Origin: Cyathus striatus
Taxonomy: Eukaryota; Basidiomycota; Agaricomycetes; Agaricales; Nidulariaceae
Direction of reading: 5' to 3'
Length of the DNA: 64,000 nucleotides
Assembly (NCBI GenBank): GCA_025738555.1
Contig: JAOVFP010000020.1
Coordinates: forward strand, 682,001-746,000
The position numbers were made by a program, and so were the translations under genes. This document shows positions 1-12,476 of this stretch, piece by piece. Each line of letters opens with the position of its first letter. Position 1 is the first letter of the stretch. Under the pieces are notes generated by a model. The model did not search any database. It saw only the letters and a list, made by a program, of their open reading frames with translations, and had not been told where the DNA came from.

Positions 1-634
1 ATTTGTGAAACCCCATTTCTTTGACACAATGATCTTCTGGCGCCCAGGGAACTTGTAACGAGCACGTCGAAGGGCTTCCATGATAACGGGAGCATTCTGC
101 TCCTTGCAGCGGATGGACAGGATGATCTGGCCGATATTAACACGCGCAACGGTGCCATAAGGCTTTCCCCAAGCACCACGCATGCCGGTTTGTAGACTAT
201 ATCCCGATGTAAATCAAATCAATTCTTTCAACTTTCAAATGCATTCATCACTCACCGATCCGCACCGGCACAACTTAACATCTTGTTGATACGCAACACA
301 TGGAACGGGTGAACACGAACACGCATATGGAAAGAGTCCTTGCCAGAAGTTTTCGTAACGTATTTGTTGGCGCAAATTCGGGCCGCTTCAAGAGCTTCGC
401 TAGAGAGCTGCTCGTATTCATCGGAGACAAGATGGCAACAGAAGGGAAACTCGTCGACGGAGGCACGTTTGCGGCCAAGGTCGAAGATACGGATCTAGAT
501 ACAGGAGCGTAAGTTCCAAAGACAACTAAATTAACCTAATATACCTTGGAATCGGGAACACCACGGTTGTATCTTGACTTGGGATAAGGCTTGTTCTTGC
601 AGTAGCGGTAACAGCGAGCTGGACGGCGACCCAT
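1..634 (-). CDS. RPL10: 60S ribosomal protein L10 (uL16), 3' part outside window
   Basis: Encodes large-subunit ribosomal protein uL16/L10, which sits near the peptidyl-transferase centre. Three exons splice cleanly: 634-545, 494-256 and 196-1, the last running off the window edge. The protein starts [18 protein letters not shown], the highly conserved eukaryotic L10 N-terminus, and continues through '[20 protein letters not shown]' and '[20 protein letters not shown]' to '[17 protein letters not shown]' at the edge. Introns are 50 and 59 bp with GT-AG ends. The first ATG of the conserved N-terminus fixes the start. About 40 C-terminal residues are missing because of the window, not because of damage. 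Confidence 0.97.
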
Positions 635-640
635 TGTTTT

Positions 641-750
641 CTACACGAAATAGTCAGATTCGTTCGAAATAAGCTTCCACACTCTTGAGCAGTCAGTCAT
701 CTTAGTTTGGTGGCTATATGTGCACAAAAAGCATAATGAGGTATACTCAC
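641..750 (-). other. probable 5'-UTR intron of RPL10
   Basis: Upstream of the RPL10 ATG the minus strand has a GTGAGT donor (745-750) and a TAG acceptor ending at 641, six bases before the ATG. A leader intron of about 110 bp is common in fungal ribosomal protein genes. This is inferred from splice signals only; no transcript data were used. Confidence 0.5.
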
Positions 751-3266
751 ATTATTTCGTGGTAGAGTGTAAGCTTGACGAGAGCAATGATCAAGCTCTA
801 TCACTTTTGTATGGGCCTTTGGGTGGATTACTAACGTGTGAATAATTATTTACTTCTACTTACCGACGGCGTAATCTCGGGCACTGCATTCACTTGCAAG
901 TTTTGACCATATGACCTGCTACAATTAACAGCGCCGACATGCATTTCCGCAAGCTCCAGCAAAATATCCCCGAGCCTTGACAAAGCGTCAACATAACGGA
1001 CTTTACCAACCACTTTAATTCCAAGGCTCTTTCTAAATGAATATTACCACGCATTCGCTATCACAATAGTGATAAGTAGAGTCTTCTACCGGCACTTGCT
1101 CACGGATAAGGCTAATTGTCTTGCATCTAAGTGCAGCAACTCTCTCCGCAATGAAGAAATATCTCATAGATAGACTTAATTGGAGATGCATACATTATTT
1201 GTAGTTTTTTGACTATTTTACGAGTGTATTGTAAACTAACTTCCTAGTTTCTTTTGCATATTTAGGCCACACTAGTAGAAAATTTGCCATTAAAGTGAAT
1301 AAACAGCGGACATTTCTTTTGTCACAAGATTATATCCCATATCTATATTGTGGCGTTTATCTTTCTAAACTCAGAGTATGAAGACGGGCCGGCATGTGCA
1401 TGGTCTCTCCAGTTGCATTACCAGCATGTTTCCTCCGCTACGTTTAAATGGACTTGTGTCAGCACTCGGATGCTTAGTAGTTCTATGCGGAATTCATGGC
1501 TCTTCTGGTCAACTTCTGGTGCAGTTTCTTATCTTGCAAGAAAAATATGCCGCATATTCAACTTCTACTTAGGAGTTTCTCACTTTCCATGCATTCCCAT
1601 CTTCTTATAGATACACTAATCTGATAAGTCACCACCACAAAAATCCACCGCCACTGGCTGGCCACTCTTTCACACTCACGCCGTTTAATGTGGCGAGACA
1701 TTTCAGGACATTCCTTGCTATTTAACAGCACCTTGTGGGCCGGTTCTCCAGAGTGCTATTCAATATAGATGCGGAAGCTTCACCAGGCTTCACCCTACTA
1801 CTAAAGTCAGCTTAGGTCGGGCTATCGCATGACCAAGACTGTCTGCTCTAAGTAATTGGCTCACTGTGACGAGTTACTGTGTTACTGTTTACTAGTACTT
1901 GCCTTAGGAAATTTACGAATGAGATTGTGTGCCGTTAATAGCTGTCGCCGGCCCCTGGGTACCAAATCCTTATGGCGGCTTGAGATAAGCAAGTACCGCA
2001 AGTAATAATATCACTCCCAGCATCCTTATTTTACCTTTCGTAGCTCTTCTGCTAGAAGTTCTCTTCCACATCCCCTGCCTGGACCATAAACATGATATCT
2101 AACGTCGGTCTCAAGAGTCACTATATGCTTCGCGAAACTCCAGAACGGATGCCTTTCTTGGTCTTGACTAGTTATCTGTATGGATGGCCATATCAGATAG
2201 TTTTTTAAGGATTCTTTACCTGAGGAAACAGTCGCTCCCATGGAATCGTTCGCGGGTTCTCTAGGTGTTTATTTAGCAAGAAATTTTGCCCTAGAGTCAG
2301 TTCGGGACAAAGTCACTGACTCACTGCCAGTCTAATTGTTCTGAATCATTTTGGAATCATTAGCAAAGCGTTATTCTTCCGACAAGCTCTGTCGAAATAT
2401 GATCCCTATACTATAATTATCTTGAAGACAATAGCATTAGGATTTCATCCATTCCGTCTAGGCGAAACACATATTATATAGAAACAATACCCCCTTCTTC
2501 ATGTGGATACACCATTGCTGAATTACGTTTTTCAGATAGATCCTTAAACCTCAAGTTAACCCATTGTCGTGCCACCATTTCCTCCTTAGCGTGCATATTC
2601 ATATGCGCCACTTGGCACTTCAAGAGCAGCTAATCTATCACCAAGTGTAGCAACTCTTGCATCTACCCCCTTTCATGAAAGGATACTTTTTCACCACGGT
2701 CAGCTATGCTTATTTGATCCTTATATAGCCCATCACGAGGATGTCTTGTATCTTATATCCGTTTGTCCAGTATCTATTGCGTAAGCTCATATCCTCTACT
2801 CCTGCGCCACAGACCTACTTCCATGTTCTTTCTTGCCCATGGATAGACGATGTTGATTCCCGCTGATGCTTTCGGTGACCGGCCCGCAGATTATGCTGCG
2901 CGGATAACAGCCGCAATACAAATTCGGACTTATGCTTTTCGCCACAAGTACCCTCCGTATTTGGGTTGGTCCGCCATTATAGGAGACCTCCGTTCTTAGA
3001 CAACGGTCCTCCTACGTACGTAGAAATAATAATGAAATGTTACAATTCGAGAAGCTCGTAGGTTAGTCTCTATGTCTTGATGTCTTGTACTAATTGATAC
3101 TCTGGCAAACTAGTCTCCGTCCTGCATACCCTTGGCATACCCATTACTTATCCTTCGCCTATACTTACCTGTCTAGCACCCCCAGGTCACCCCAAATTCC
3201 TGAGGCACTACCTAGGGATCCCATGGAGTCAGTACCCGTAAATGCAACGACGCTAATAAGTTATAC
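751..3266. other. intergenic region without a convincing gene
   Basis: About 2.5 kb with only short open frames. Two look somewhat protein-like. One is a minus frame at 2026-2241 (71 codons, ends in ELLAEELRKVK before a GTAAAA donor-like site). The other is a plus frame at about 2850-3000 starting MLIPADAFGDRPADYAARIT. Neither could be spliced into a longer product or matched to a family. They may be exons of decayed genes. I see no repeat with clear ends and no RNA gene here. Confidence 0.4.
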
Positions 3267-3512
3267 CTACATATACAAAACACTGTCATGGGTGTTACGC
3301 AAACAATAGATACATGCATGGCTACTCAGCATTTGCACTGTTTGTAGCATTGGCCCGGCAGTACTCATAATGCAATCCTCAAACTCATGGTATCGGAAGT
3401 AGAGTGTCTTAGTCAATGTACGCCGTGCTGGTGCAGATACTTTTTTAGCTGAACAAATGGCATGGAATAAAGATCCAAAAACGAACACTGTTGTTGAAGG
3501 AATGAATGACAT
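3267..3512 (-). CDS. possible small secreted protein
   Basis: An 81-codon open frame starting MSFIPSTTVFVFGSLFHAIC. The hydrophobic N-terminus could be a signal peptide cleaved after CSA. The rest is short, Arg/Tyr-rich, and contains four Cys. A TATA-like stretch (about 3570-3585 on the minus strand) lies upstream. It has no recognisable family and no neighbour that suggests a role. It could equally be a chance frame or the first exon of a broken gene. It lies just downstream of the GH16 gene on the same strand. Confidence 0.22.
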   Translation of the reverse strand: MSFIPSTTVFVFGSLFHAICSAKKVSAPARRTLTKTLYFRYHEFEDCIMSTAGPMLQTVQMLSSHACIYCLRNTHDSVLYM

Positions 3513-3661
3513 AGAGAAATCTGTTTGAACTTGAAAGAAATGACGATATTACTATTGGTAAGGTAGGACTGCCATATATATTATCGATGTTAAAATAAGA
3601 GGAGGTTGCAGTTTGCCAGATACAAGATTAGCACCAGATCCTTGTACAGGCAGTGGAAGCC

Positions 3662-5235
3662 TCAGAGACGATGATAATTCGACTTGCGATGTTTTCTGGT
3701 ATTTACAAGCCCCGCCACGTATTCATCTGAACGCATATATATGTTCAAGGACTCAAAGTCGAAATAAGCCTCCTTAAACGCTTCAGGGTTGTTGTTCACA
3801 AAATCTGACCACCTCATGTGAATAGAACCTTCTATAAGACTCTCACGTACCAATACACGTGGATGGACATCCTGACTGCGAGTAGGCATTGCCAGCCCAA
3901 TCACCACCTGTTGTGAGGTGAGTGCTCCGGGCGCAAAAAAAGGGGAATATGTACACAACGTCAAATTGATGATAATGTTATGTGCGCCAAAATACTTGTT
4001 GAAATCACAGGAAGTATCCGGGAAATCCGCGGCAGGAATACCCTATTTTGAACGTGTATTAAGTGAGCAGATATAATCATTGGAAGGAAACAAACCCATA
4101 CCCAGCGGTCAGGATTAATAGCAAACTCGGCGTACCTGACATCCTGTGGAACCGAAGGATCGTTGCGGGGCCAGAACCACACCTTAATACCATCTGATTG
4201 TCGCTCCATGGCATACCTACGCGAACCGCGAACATTAGTAATGATAGTCTCAGGAGTATCAATAAATCATCACGAACCACCCCCCACCTATCTCGTTGAA
4301 TGAGGGTCCATAACTCTCAGGGGTTTGTGTCTGCACGCCACAACCTGCATTATAGTTAACTGATACATCGCAATCCAACTGGGTTGCTGTTCTAGCGCCC
4401 AAGAGGGTCCAGGAGAAATATCAACGCAAGTTAGTGAGCGATACTTACCCTGTTTGTTTACGTTTAGCAGGCACCGTACAACCTAATTCAAATATTGTCA
4501 ATGGCGAGTTATAATAATAATTTACTAGATATACGTACCGGTGCTAGTATGAAGAGTTATCGAATTAGGAGGTTGGTCATTTACTCCTTCAACAATATCA
4601 ACTTCACCCTGTAAATTAGTCCTGGTTGGAAATATCATAACAAATTACTACATAATTTGAATCGTACCCCATACGGCCAGTTTGATTCTTGCGTTTCCCA
4701 AACTGCTGGCCATGTCCTAGAAAAGTATGAATTGGGATCCCGAAGAACGTGAAGGAGTAATAGCATACCCGCATCCTTGGGGCATATGGCGAATATTGAA
4801 ACTAAAATATTTCACTCAGAACTGAGCTGCATCTTAAAAGAATGAACAGACGTACATAGCAACGTGGTTGGTGTACGTTTTCCTAGAACGAATCCTAACC
4901 GAATTCCTCCTAGGACCGTCTGAATCAAGCATTGCTGTGTAGTCAGCGCGAAGTAAAAAAGAATTATAGCTGGCATAGGTAAGGTTGGATTTGCGCGCTA
5001 CATGTTCATTCACATAATTCCTATAATTTGTCAATAGGAAACCTCGATATATTAGAAGCAACTCTACGTACACGCGTCCGTGAGTGGGATTTGGAATATC
5101 TTCAAAGTCGAAAAAGCGATAAAATTCATCCCCAATAACGTTTTCGGACAACCAGTACGGAGACGCATATACGGTAAGGACTGCTGATAAAAGAACGACG
5201 AAAACGCTAATGAAGCAGGAAATAACAAAAAACTT
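3662..5235 (-). CDS. GH16 family secreted endo-beta-1,3(4)-glucanase; initiator ATG not found
   Basis: Splicing many short introns gives a near-complete GH16 beta-glucanase of the basidiomycete Lam16A type. Blocks in order: signal-like 'FVVLLSAVLTVYAS', then YWLSENVIGDEFYRFFDFED, 'PTHGRVNYVNEH', 'RADYTAMLDSDGPRRNSVRI', 'FNIRHMPQGCGTWPAVWET', the catalytic motif GEVDIVEG (ExDxxE; first Glu nucleophile, second Glu acid/base), 'CDVSVNYNAGCGVQT', 'GIKVWFWPRNDPSVPQDV', CGDWAGNAYSQSGCP, and C-terminal 'DFVNNNPEAFKEAYFDF'. It would hydrolyse beta-1,3/1,4- or 1,3/1,6-glucans outside the cell. All splice junctions keep frame. The oddity is the start: codon 1 of the signal peptide reads AAG at 5233-5235, with TAA four codons upstream and no in-frame ATG. 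The given start is therefore the first residue of the signal segment, not a proven start codon. Confidence 0.88.
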
Positions 5236-5280
5236 TGGGGAATTTTACACCGCTAGTAAGCGTCACTGCTTTTAGGAACC

Positions 5281-5288
5281 TTTATATA
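5281..5288 (-). promoter_or_regulatory. TATA box of the GH16 gene
   Basis: Minus-strand TATATAAA about 45-55 bp upstream of the signal-peptide segment of the GH16 gene. This spacing leaves room for only a very short leader and argues against a distant upstream exon carrying the missing ATG. Confidence 0.5.
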
Positions 5289-5524
5289 CTATGAAGGGCT
5301 AATATTCGGTTCCGTGGTTGCGAACAACAGGTGAATTTGACAAGATCAAATTTGAGATATATTACACACCCTAACCTTTAACGCATACTCCTATCAATCC
5401 GTTGATGTGGAAGGTCTGGTTTGCGAGCGCTAGAAGTTAAGGTGGTGGTACACCAGATGTGCTCACCTCTGGGTATTTTATTACAACACTTCTGGAATAC
5501 AGAGTGTATTATACATGAAAAATG

Positions 5525-8500
5525 TCACAAGTCATTAGGATTGTCATTCGCAGCCCAGCAGTAGTGTCCGCAGCCTGCCGCACAAGGGTGACCAACGAGT
5601 CTCCTATAAATACCCTTTCCGACAGGGCTTTGCTCTCCAGAAACGAAAGGAGTGTTACTTGTCGATCGTAAACCATTAAAGTGGGAGCGCGTAGCAGTAC
5701 GTCCACGCGAATCATGAGCAAGGAGAGATCGAGGTAAGTCAATCATGGCATGCTGCATATAGTATTGGCGATAACATTCTTGATGCCCTCCGTGATGGCA
5801 AACAGAGCATTGGAATAACAATGCGCGCACCGGAAGATGGCTGGCGAAAGTCAGTCATTACTTGTTCACAGTCTCAAGATCAGTGTATCATACCATATAG
5901 CACAATCAATGCAAGGTGTTTTGCAACTTAGGCAATAGGAAAAACCACCTTTCATCATTTCTCCCATCGTGCATGCTCCAGCAGGTTTTATAAGAGGTTT
6001 TCCGCACTTCCCACATGATGTGTATATTGTGGTCTCTAGCTATTAGTTATTTAGCATGTAGCCAGTAAAAAGAAATTCAGAGAAGTTACATACCAGAGAA
6101 ACTTTACGAACATCTTCTGTATGACAGTATTTCCTTAAATATGCAGCACAAGTATACAGCCGAAGGCGAGTGAGTAGATCTATAAACATTTAACTAGAAA
6201 TAAAGAAGGTGCAAAGGAAACGAACCATTGTATGCGTCAAGTAGACGCAAAATTCGCTTCTTCGTGATTCGTAACTCGTCGGCAGCGATAATAGCCATCA
6301 TAGCACACATTTGCACATCTCCCTAAAATGTACCAATCGTTAGTAGGGGCTGGCATGGTAAGTTCAATAAAAGCACCTCGTCTGCGAAGTCCTCTATCGC
6401 TTGACGGAGCGCATCCCAGCACATCTCTCGTATCCTAAGCTCTTCTCCTCTTACAACGTCAATATTTCGATCTGTTAGTTCGCCAAACCTTTCATTTTCG
6501 CTCTTTTCGTTCTTGTCCGAGTCACCGACCAGAGAGATTCTCTCTGGGCTGTGTTCAGATATAGCCCTAGACTTCGGTTGATCGTGTCCGGGACGGAGAT
6601 TTTCCTCATGTTTGACACCCTCCTGATGTTGAAGAGATGCTTCCACGGCGGTAACTGTTCGTATACTGCTGTGCGAATCCTGGTGAACTAAACCGCGACT
6701 GGGAGTAGAGAGGGAAGCGTGTTCATCGCGAGGAGAGGGTGGGGGAGCAGGAAGCGATGCAAGCGTAGAGCTTCGACTTCTAGATTTATGAACCCGGCTA
6801 GACATCCGCCCTGGAGAGCGATAATTTCCTCTTGACTTCCCAATTTGTTTATGCGGAGAGCTTGAGTCATCTCCAGATTCCGTGTCTGTCGATTGTGGTG
6901 AGGGAGAAGATGAAGTAGATACATCATCTGAATCATGGTTGCTATCCTCGAAACTTCTGTTCCTCGCTCTTGTCTCTTCACTTTCCTTCCAAATGTGCTG
7001 CCCAACCACAACCCTTGAGAGAGGGCTGGGAACAGCAACACCTCTCACTAGTTGTGGGACGCTCGGGTTGGAGTTTGCTCGTCTTGCTAACTCGTCGTCG
7101 CTAGTCTCAACACCGACGGAATGATTCTCCTCTTCATTTCCCTTTTCGCATCCAGATGAGTCAGAGTCGTCCAACAGGCCTTCTCCGGCATGCTTTGCAC
7201 TGAGTGTGCTACGCTCACTAGGACTGTGACTGTGCTGGGTTGCTGCTGTAATAGAAATGGAAGGACGACGATATACGGAAGGTCTGCGGGAAGAATCTAT
7301 AGATTCCATCCTATCAAAGAATGAAGGGCGTCTAGGTGTGAATGGAGGGTGATGAGGATGAGTCAGGGTATGCGGGAGTGCATGGGGCATATGTCGTGGT
7401 GAAGAAGAAGTAGATGACGATGGTGTCATGCGGCTTGCGCTCCTTTTCGGAACAGAGGGACTTCTATTTGGTATTCTCCCACTCTGCACTGTACCCCTGC
7501 TCGGACTGGTTTTCATTAGAGATGTTCCTATTTCAGGTCCTGGTCGGGTAGGAAAGTTGTGTGAAGAAGGGACTGCATTCGACTGTCCTCCATTGGGGTC
7601 AGTAACGGGAGGTGGCCGAGGAGGCGTAAAGTTAGTCAATGATGTTTGCATTAACTTCCATGTGTTGGAAAGCTTGTCTTGTCCAGCTTGCAATGCAATC
7701 TACAGCAGACAACGAATCAGCGGGTATATGAATCGAAGGTTAGGTATTGAACCTCGGCGTTCCAAGCACACAGTTCTGGTTTACTCTTTCCTTCAATCTG
7801 ATATCCACGCGCAAGCTTGATCACTACTTCTCTCTCTTCGAAACTATAATCGGGAACCCAAGTACCCATACACTGAGACCTTGGTTTAAAAGCGGGATCA
7901 CCTAAGGATTTGACCAATTTTCGCTGACTAGGTTGAAATCTTTGCTCCGGATTCCTGCGAAACATTACAGTCAATGTCATGTATAACGTCAAAAAACGTA
8001 CATATCGTCATAAGGCACCTCCCATTTTGGCCTTTTGTCGCTGACAAAAGCCATAGCACCAGATGCTTCCCAAGCGAGGGCGACACGCGGAATAGATTCC
8101 AACGGAGCTGTGCAGGTCCTCAAGTCCAGCTGCATGAACATGCCTGACGTATGCTGTGTCCAGATAGCCGACGGCGAACTAAACACGAGATCTACGGTGT
8201 TATCACGTTCAGAAAGTCCAGGAAAGGATTAACACGACTACCGACCAGTCACGCCACCCTCAGCTGCGCTCCCAGGAATACTCCATTTTGCGACCCATCC
8301 CCTCCTTACATCCCAAATCTCGATTGCATCGCCCTGTACCACTGGCGACGGAAGCTGCGTTGGCGGTTTGCCGTCCACAGACCCTGCACTGGAATTACTT
8401 CCACCTATTCCACGCATCATAGCCTCCAGTCCTAACCCACTCCCAACACGAGTCAATATCCCAGGCGCCACCCCTGCCGTCGATGAAGCCACACTCTGCA

Positions 8501-10080
8501 CCGAAGATACTTCTGAACTTTCGCTTCCCTGAGAAAATTCTGCGTTGGACACGACCGTGAGCTCGCAATCATAACCTGGACGCCACAGCACCTTGCGGAC
8601 GGGAAAGGATGGGTGAAGGACATAAGTTGGTTTGTGCGGGATGTGAGGGGCTCCAGATAACGAGTTATTGCTAGCGTTGGCGGAAAACGTAGTTGACGAA
8701 GTCAGCGCGGGAGATGTCAAGTCCCATACCTGAGAATATAATAAGATCGACGAGGTCGACGAATTAATACTTTTGAATAACTAACCTTGACACAACGATC
8801 CAATCCACCACTGATGAGCCACCCAAGACCAGAGCCTGCGCCATCCAGTATAGAACCCGTGCCACCTCCACCGAAAGTACCCGATGCACCATTCACAGGA
8901 GGAAGAACATTGGAGATGGGCTGGGATGCGGAGCCTGAAGCATTCCGCCAGTCCAAAGATGTAACAGAAGCGGTATGAGCTACTGGTAGACGATCCAGCG
9001 TGCCTCGTTGCCCCATTCTAAGGTCCCATCTACATGTTCTATCAGAATATAAAAGCGACCTATCAATCGAAGGAGAACAAACCGGTAAATACTTCCGTTA
9101 TCCAGACCCGTAATGGCCTGAAGCGGCTGCCAAACACTGGGAGAAAAAACTACACTGCGCACTGATGTTGGGTGGTGAACTTTGATGACGGACTTCAACT
9201 CTCGTAGATCCTAATTTTGTAAATGTCATTAGCACGTTGAAATGCTTCCAAGAGTATTACAAGCGTCCATCCGTTCCCTTCAGTATTGTAAACTAAGTGG
9301 CATCTTACCGCTAATTTCTTTCAAGAAACGCAACATAACATAAAAATAAAAATGTTGTAGGAACACTTACCCACACTCTTACATCTCCGTCAGCTGATCC
9401 AGTCACACAATAATGAGGTACAATATGAGAGACATCCAATTTATGAATTGACCGTAGATGTTCCTTCATCTTGCGATCTATTACATGAACTATCCGTCAG
9501 AAGAAACCACGCAAAGCTACAAATGATGTATATACCATATTTTGTTGTACCAGCCTTGTTCAAGTCCCACATGATGAGCTCCCCGTTTCGCGCGCTGGTC
9601 AGAATCTTATGGTTGAATGCTGAATGATTCTCTCTCAACCCTGACTACAGTCAAAGAAGCACAGACTCACATCCGAATCCCCAGGCGACATCAGTGCTAG
9701 CACTGTCTATTTTCAGTCCACTCGCCTCCCACAAGTTCCGAGACGCGTCAATGCGAAACCCGCCTCGTCCAATAGCATTCTTATGCTCGACATGAGTGGG
9801 TGTTTCCCCGGGTTCTGTAAGCCTCAGTATCCTAAGCGCTGTTGAAAACTGTCCACCACAGAACTGCAGCAACAAAATAAGGCTGCTCACACTCCTTTCC
9901 CGCGACGGCACACCTCACACCATCTTCGTGTTTCGCGATGGCGCCTCCGCCTGGGGGAGTTATGCGAGGAAGACGAACATTTCTGGTGGGACCCTGATAA
10001 CCGTGACTCCTTGAGTCGGAGTATGGTTGGAAAGGATCGAGAAGGGTATGAATTTTGAGTGGCGGTACTGACCCACTCAT
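5525..10080 (-). CDS. RTC1: WDR24 / Rtc1, SEA (GATOR2) complex WD40-RING subunit
   Basis: Multi-exon gene for the WDR24/Rtc1 subunit of the SEA/GATOR2 complex, which acts at the vacuole in amino-acid signalling to TORC1. Start MSGSVPPLKIHTLLD at 10080. N-terminal WD40 propeller: 'GGFRIDASRNLWEASGLKI', 'LTSARNGELIMWDLNKAGT', 'TSVRSVVFSPSVWQPLQAI', 'GLDRCVKVWDLTSP', 'GDAIEIWDVRRGWVAKWSI'. A long Ser/Pro-rich linker (6.5-7.7 kb) follows 'LQAGQDKLSNTWKLMQTSL'. The helical block 'GDVQMCAMMAIIAADEL' comes next. The C-terminal RING-like zinc region has 'QCSVCHHGGHQECYRQYY' and 'HPCAAGCGHYCWAAN'. The RING form and the 'RIDASRNLWEASGLKID' block fit WDR24/Rtc1 rather than WDR59. Exon edges inside the span are approximate. 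It shares a 222-bp divergent promoter with ATP20. Confidence 0.86.
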
Positions 10081-10302
10081 CGTCTGGCGAGCGCAGAGAT
10101 AACTCAAGTTTAATGCGCGGAGGATGCAGTATTTGACAAGCACCCTAGATATAAATATTTGGCACAGTCCTCTGAGCCAAACAAAAAAAGTTCCCACCAG
10201 CCGGGAGCGACCGGTCGTGCCGCTATTCATTCGAGTTGGGCCAGTTTTCTCCGCGTCCTCCTCATCGTCGACCCCGTTCCCCCATTTTCCTTCCTTTCCG
10301 CC
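10081..10302. promoter_or_regulatory. divergent promoter between WDR24/RTC1 and ATP20
   Basis: 222 bp separate the two start codons. The ATP20 side is C/T-rich just before its ATG (about 10260-10300), as is common for fungal housekeeping promoters. No TATA box is obvious on either side. Confidence 0.5.
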
Positions 10303-10903
10303 ATGCGTCCCTCTCTTCCGGCCTCCCTTCTTCGCCAATCTCTGGCACGAAACTCCCTCCGCCAGCAACGCCGCTTTGCATCCTCTGAGGCAGAGAAGAA
10401 AGCTCAGGATGCCCTTGCTACGGCACAGAAGACTGCAGGGAACGCTCTCGAGGGCGCGAAGAAGCTTTTGGAGCCTGTAGGACGGAAGCTCGGACAGATG
10501 CTTGGCTGTAATTTTTGTTTATTGCTCGTGTGCGTTCGTTGTCCTGACTTTCCCTTGTGTCTTCTTGCGTCGTTAGCGTACAAGCAACCCATCGTTTACA
10601 ACCTCGCCGTAGCCCGTGAAGTTGCCAAGCTTATCTACCGCTCTGAATCGCTCCAGCCTCCCTCTATTGCTGCAGTCCGTGCCGCATATGAATCTATTTG
10701 GGCCCAGGTCAGAAACCCTGCTGCCGTCCGTGGTCTTCTTCAGAGCGGCGAGATTGCCCAGGTTGGTATTTACGGTCTCCAGGCATATGGTATCTTCAAA
10801 GTGTGTTTCCCTCCTCATTTGGCCTTCTCACACATACCAACCGCGACCCTAGATTGGCGAAATAATTGGAAGACGGAGTCTTGTTGGCTACGACCTTCAC
10901 TAG
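10303..10903 (+). CDS. ATP20: mitochondrial ATP synthase subunit g
   Basis: Three exons (10303-10507, 10577-10800, 10853-10903) give 159 residues, the usual size for fungal subunit g of the F1Fo-ATP synthase. The Arg-rich N-terminus 'RPSLPASLLRQSLARNSLRQ' is a mitochondrial targeting sequence. The conserved C-terminal part includes 'VAREVAKLIYRSESLQPPS', 'WAQVRNPAAVRGLLQSGE' and the membrane segment 'GIYGLQAYGIFKIGEIIGRR', with the small-residue spacing (G..G) used in dimerisation of the synthase in cristae. Both introns have GT-AG ends and keep frame. Without splicing, frames run into intron sequence, so the spliced ORF is firmly preferred. Confidence 0.92.
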
Positions 10904-12045
10904 ATACACTTCTCTATATCTCATTCACCACTGCGCTGCTTGGTCACTGCATAATAAAAGGATTTCTAAAACTCTGTGGAGTATGATCATAATAAAGTTT
11001 GGTCTAGAAGGCTAAATGTAATTAAAAGTCGACTCAACGAGAGCTCAGAGGGTCCCATAGACGCAGTGGTTGATACCTTATTCACGGCTACCCGCTTATA
11101 TTTCTATCTTTCCGAAATATCTTCCAGCTAGCATATCAACCTTCTTTATTGATTTACTACCTTCATCTTGACATCATTTTTTCAGGTAATGTCACTTCAA
11201 CCGTACCTTTTATCTGCAGACCCGGCTTCGGCAGGCATATTCTTATGCTTCATAGTTGTTCTTACAGCAATACGCAGACCCCCACATGGAAATTTGAACT
11301 TACTCTCAGCTACTATAAGTTTAAACCGATCTAGACATAGCGGCATAGTTCTGGTTATCATGGTAGGACTTGAATTAACTGTATCCATGGAAGCTGATAC
11401 TTCATGATAATAGACTTGAAGGGCCATTCTCCGTTTCTCCTGGCTCCGGTTTTTCTTTATGCTGATTTTTACGACGTTGACTTTAATCGAAACCTAAACC
11501 TTTGCGTTCTCTTTCATTAGATATGTAATCTTCGGCTGTGGAATCTATCTTTCTAGCTAACTCTCTCGGATACCAACTACTCGCTGCTAGGTTGACAACA
11601 CACGACACGTACCATCTTTTTGTATCCACGGACGCGCAAGGAACCCGTGCGTTTACTCCCATCGACATATATTAGGCGCACTCTAATAACTAGTCATTAA
11701 TCCTTCCAGTGGCTCTCGTGCTTATTAACATATGCACTATACTCCCCGCTCCCGTTGCGAGTCTGCAATGAAGTCATCTAATAATGCTAACATACCGCCC
11801 TACGAATGAAATCAGGTTATTTGAAAGAAAGAAGTTTTGAGCAGATACTTGCGATATGTTTCAAGGATAATGGAAGTGTGGTCGCATCCGGAAACTCTTG
11901 GTCAACGACCGACGCACTTTGAATGGATTTTGGTGGTAAACATATGTACTGATTTTTCGAGTAAACTGTCTCTTTCGACAGATTTATCCACTGCTCTCTC
12001 TTGCGGTTTATCACTGTTCTTTTTTTCCTTTTTCCTGGCTTAAAC
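10904..12045. other. intergenic region with short unassigned frames
   Basis: 1.1 kb with only short open frames. A minus frame at 11483-11668 contains the helix-like stretch 'WYPRELARKIDSTAEDYISN', and a hydrophobic plus frame lies at 11168-11407. I could not join either to a longer gene or assign a family. No repeat or RNA gene was seen. Confidence 0.4.
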
Positions 12046-12429
12046 TCATCTCGTCAACATGCACGCAAAAATAGAACCTGTTGAAAAACAGCTCACCACG
12101 AAGGAATTGATGTCCAACTTCGCTTGATTCTGAACTTCTGTTGCTTTATCTATTACCCAACTCCAGAAATCCGGCCATCTGAGCTGCGTTGGTGGCCTTA
12201 CCGTTACCCTTTCTTTGCGGTGTGAAGGCTTGTCTCGGATCGCAAACTTGTTGGCTTTGTGTTTCGTCTTCATCTTATCAAAGAATCCCGGCAGCCTGTT
12301 GAAATCCAGCATGGTTGTGTATAGAAGTGATTTTTTCGAGTTGAGAAAAGCGAAAGTAAACTCGGCGTGTAAGAAATGTGTAGTAATTGCTGTGGCGGTG
12401 GTGAACAGTATCAAGCGGTGTAAACTCAT
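12046..12429 (-). CDS. hypothetical small protein, probably secreted
   Basis: A single open frame of 127 codons from the Met at 12429 (an upstream in-frame Met lies at 12456). The N-terminus MSLHRLILFTTATAITTHFL is hydrophobic and signal-peptide-like, with possible cleavage near HAEFTFA. The rest is basic, with 'KMKTKHKANKFAIRDKPSHR' and a Trp pair in 'RWPDFWSWVIDKATEVQN'. A TATATAAA box at 12477-12484 sits 48-55 bp upstream of the 12429 Met, which is why that start is preferred over 12456. It has no recognisable domain. The promoter-like box and intronless frame make it a plausible but unproven gene. Confidence 0.35.
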   Translation of the reverse strand: MSLHRLILFTTATAITTHFLHAEFTFAFLNSKKSLLYTTMLDFNRLPGFFDKMKTKHKANKFAIRDKPSHRKERVTVRPPTQLRWPDFWSWVIDKATEVQNQAKLDINSFVVSCFSTGSIFACMLTR

Positions 12430-12476
12430 GTCCTGGATAATTGTGTCAAGACTCAAAACGCAAGCGAGTGGCTAGT

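Noticed and set aside
3881..3970. GH16 gene missing its GDWAG block
   Set aside because: The block is present after correct splicing of two short introns (CGDWAGNAYSQSGCP), so there is no deletion.
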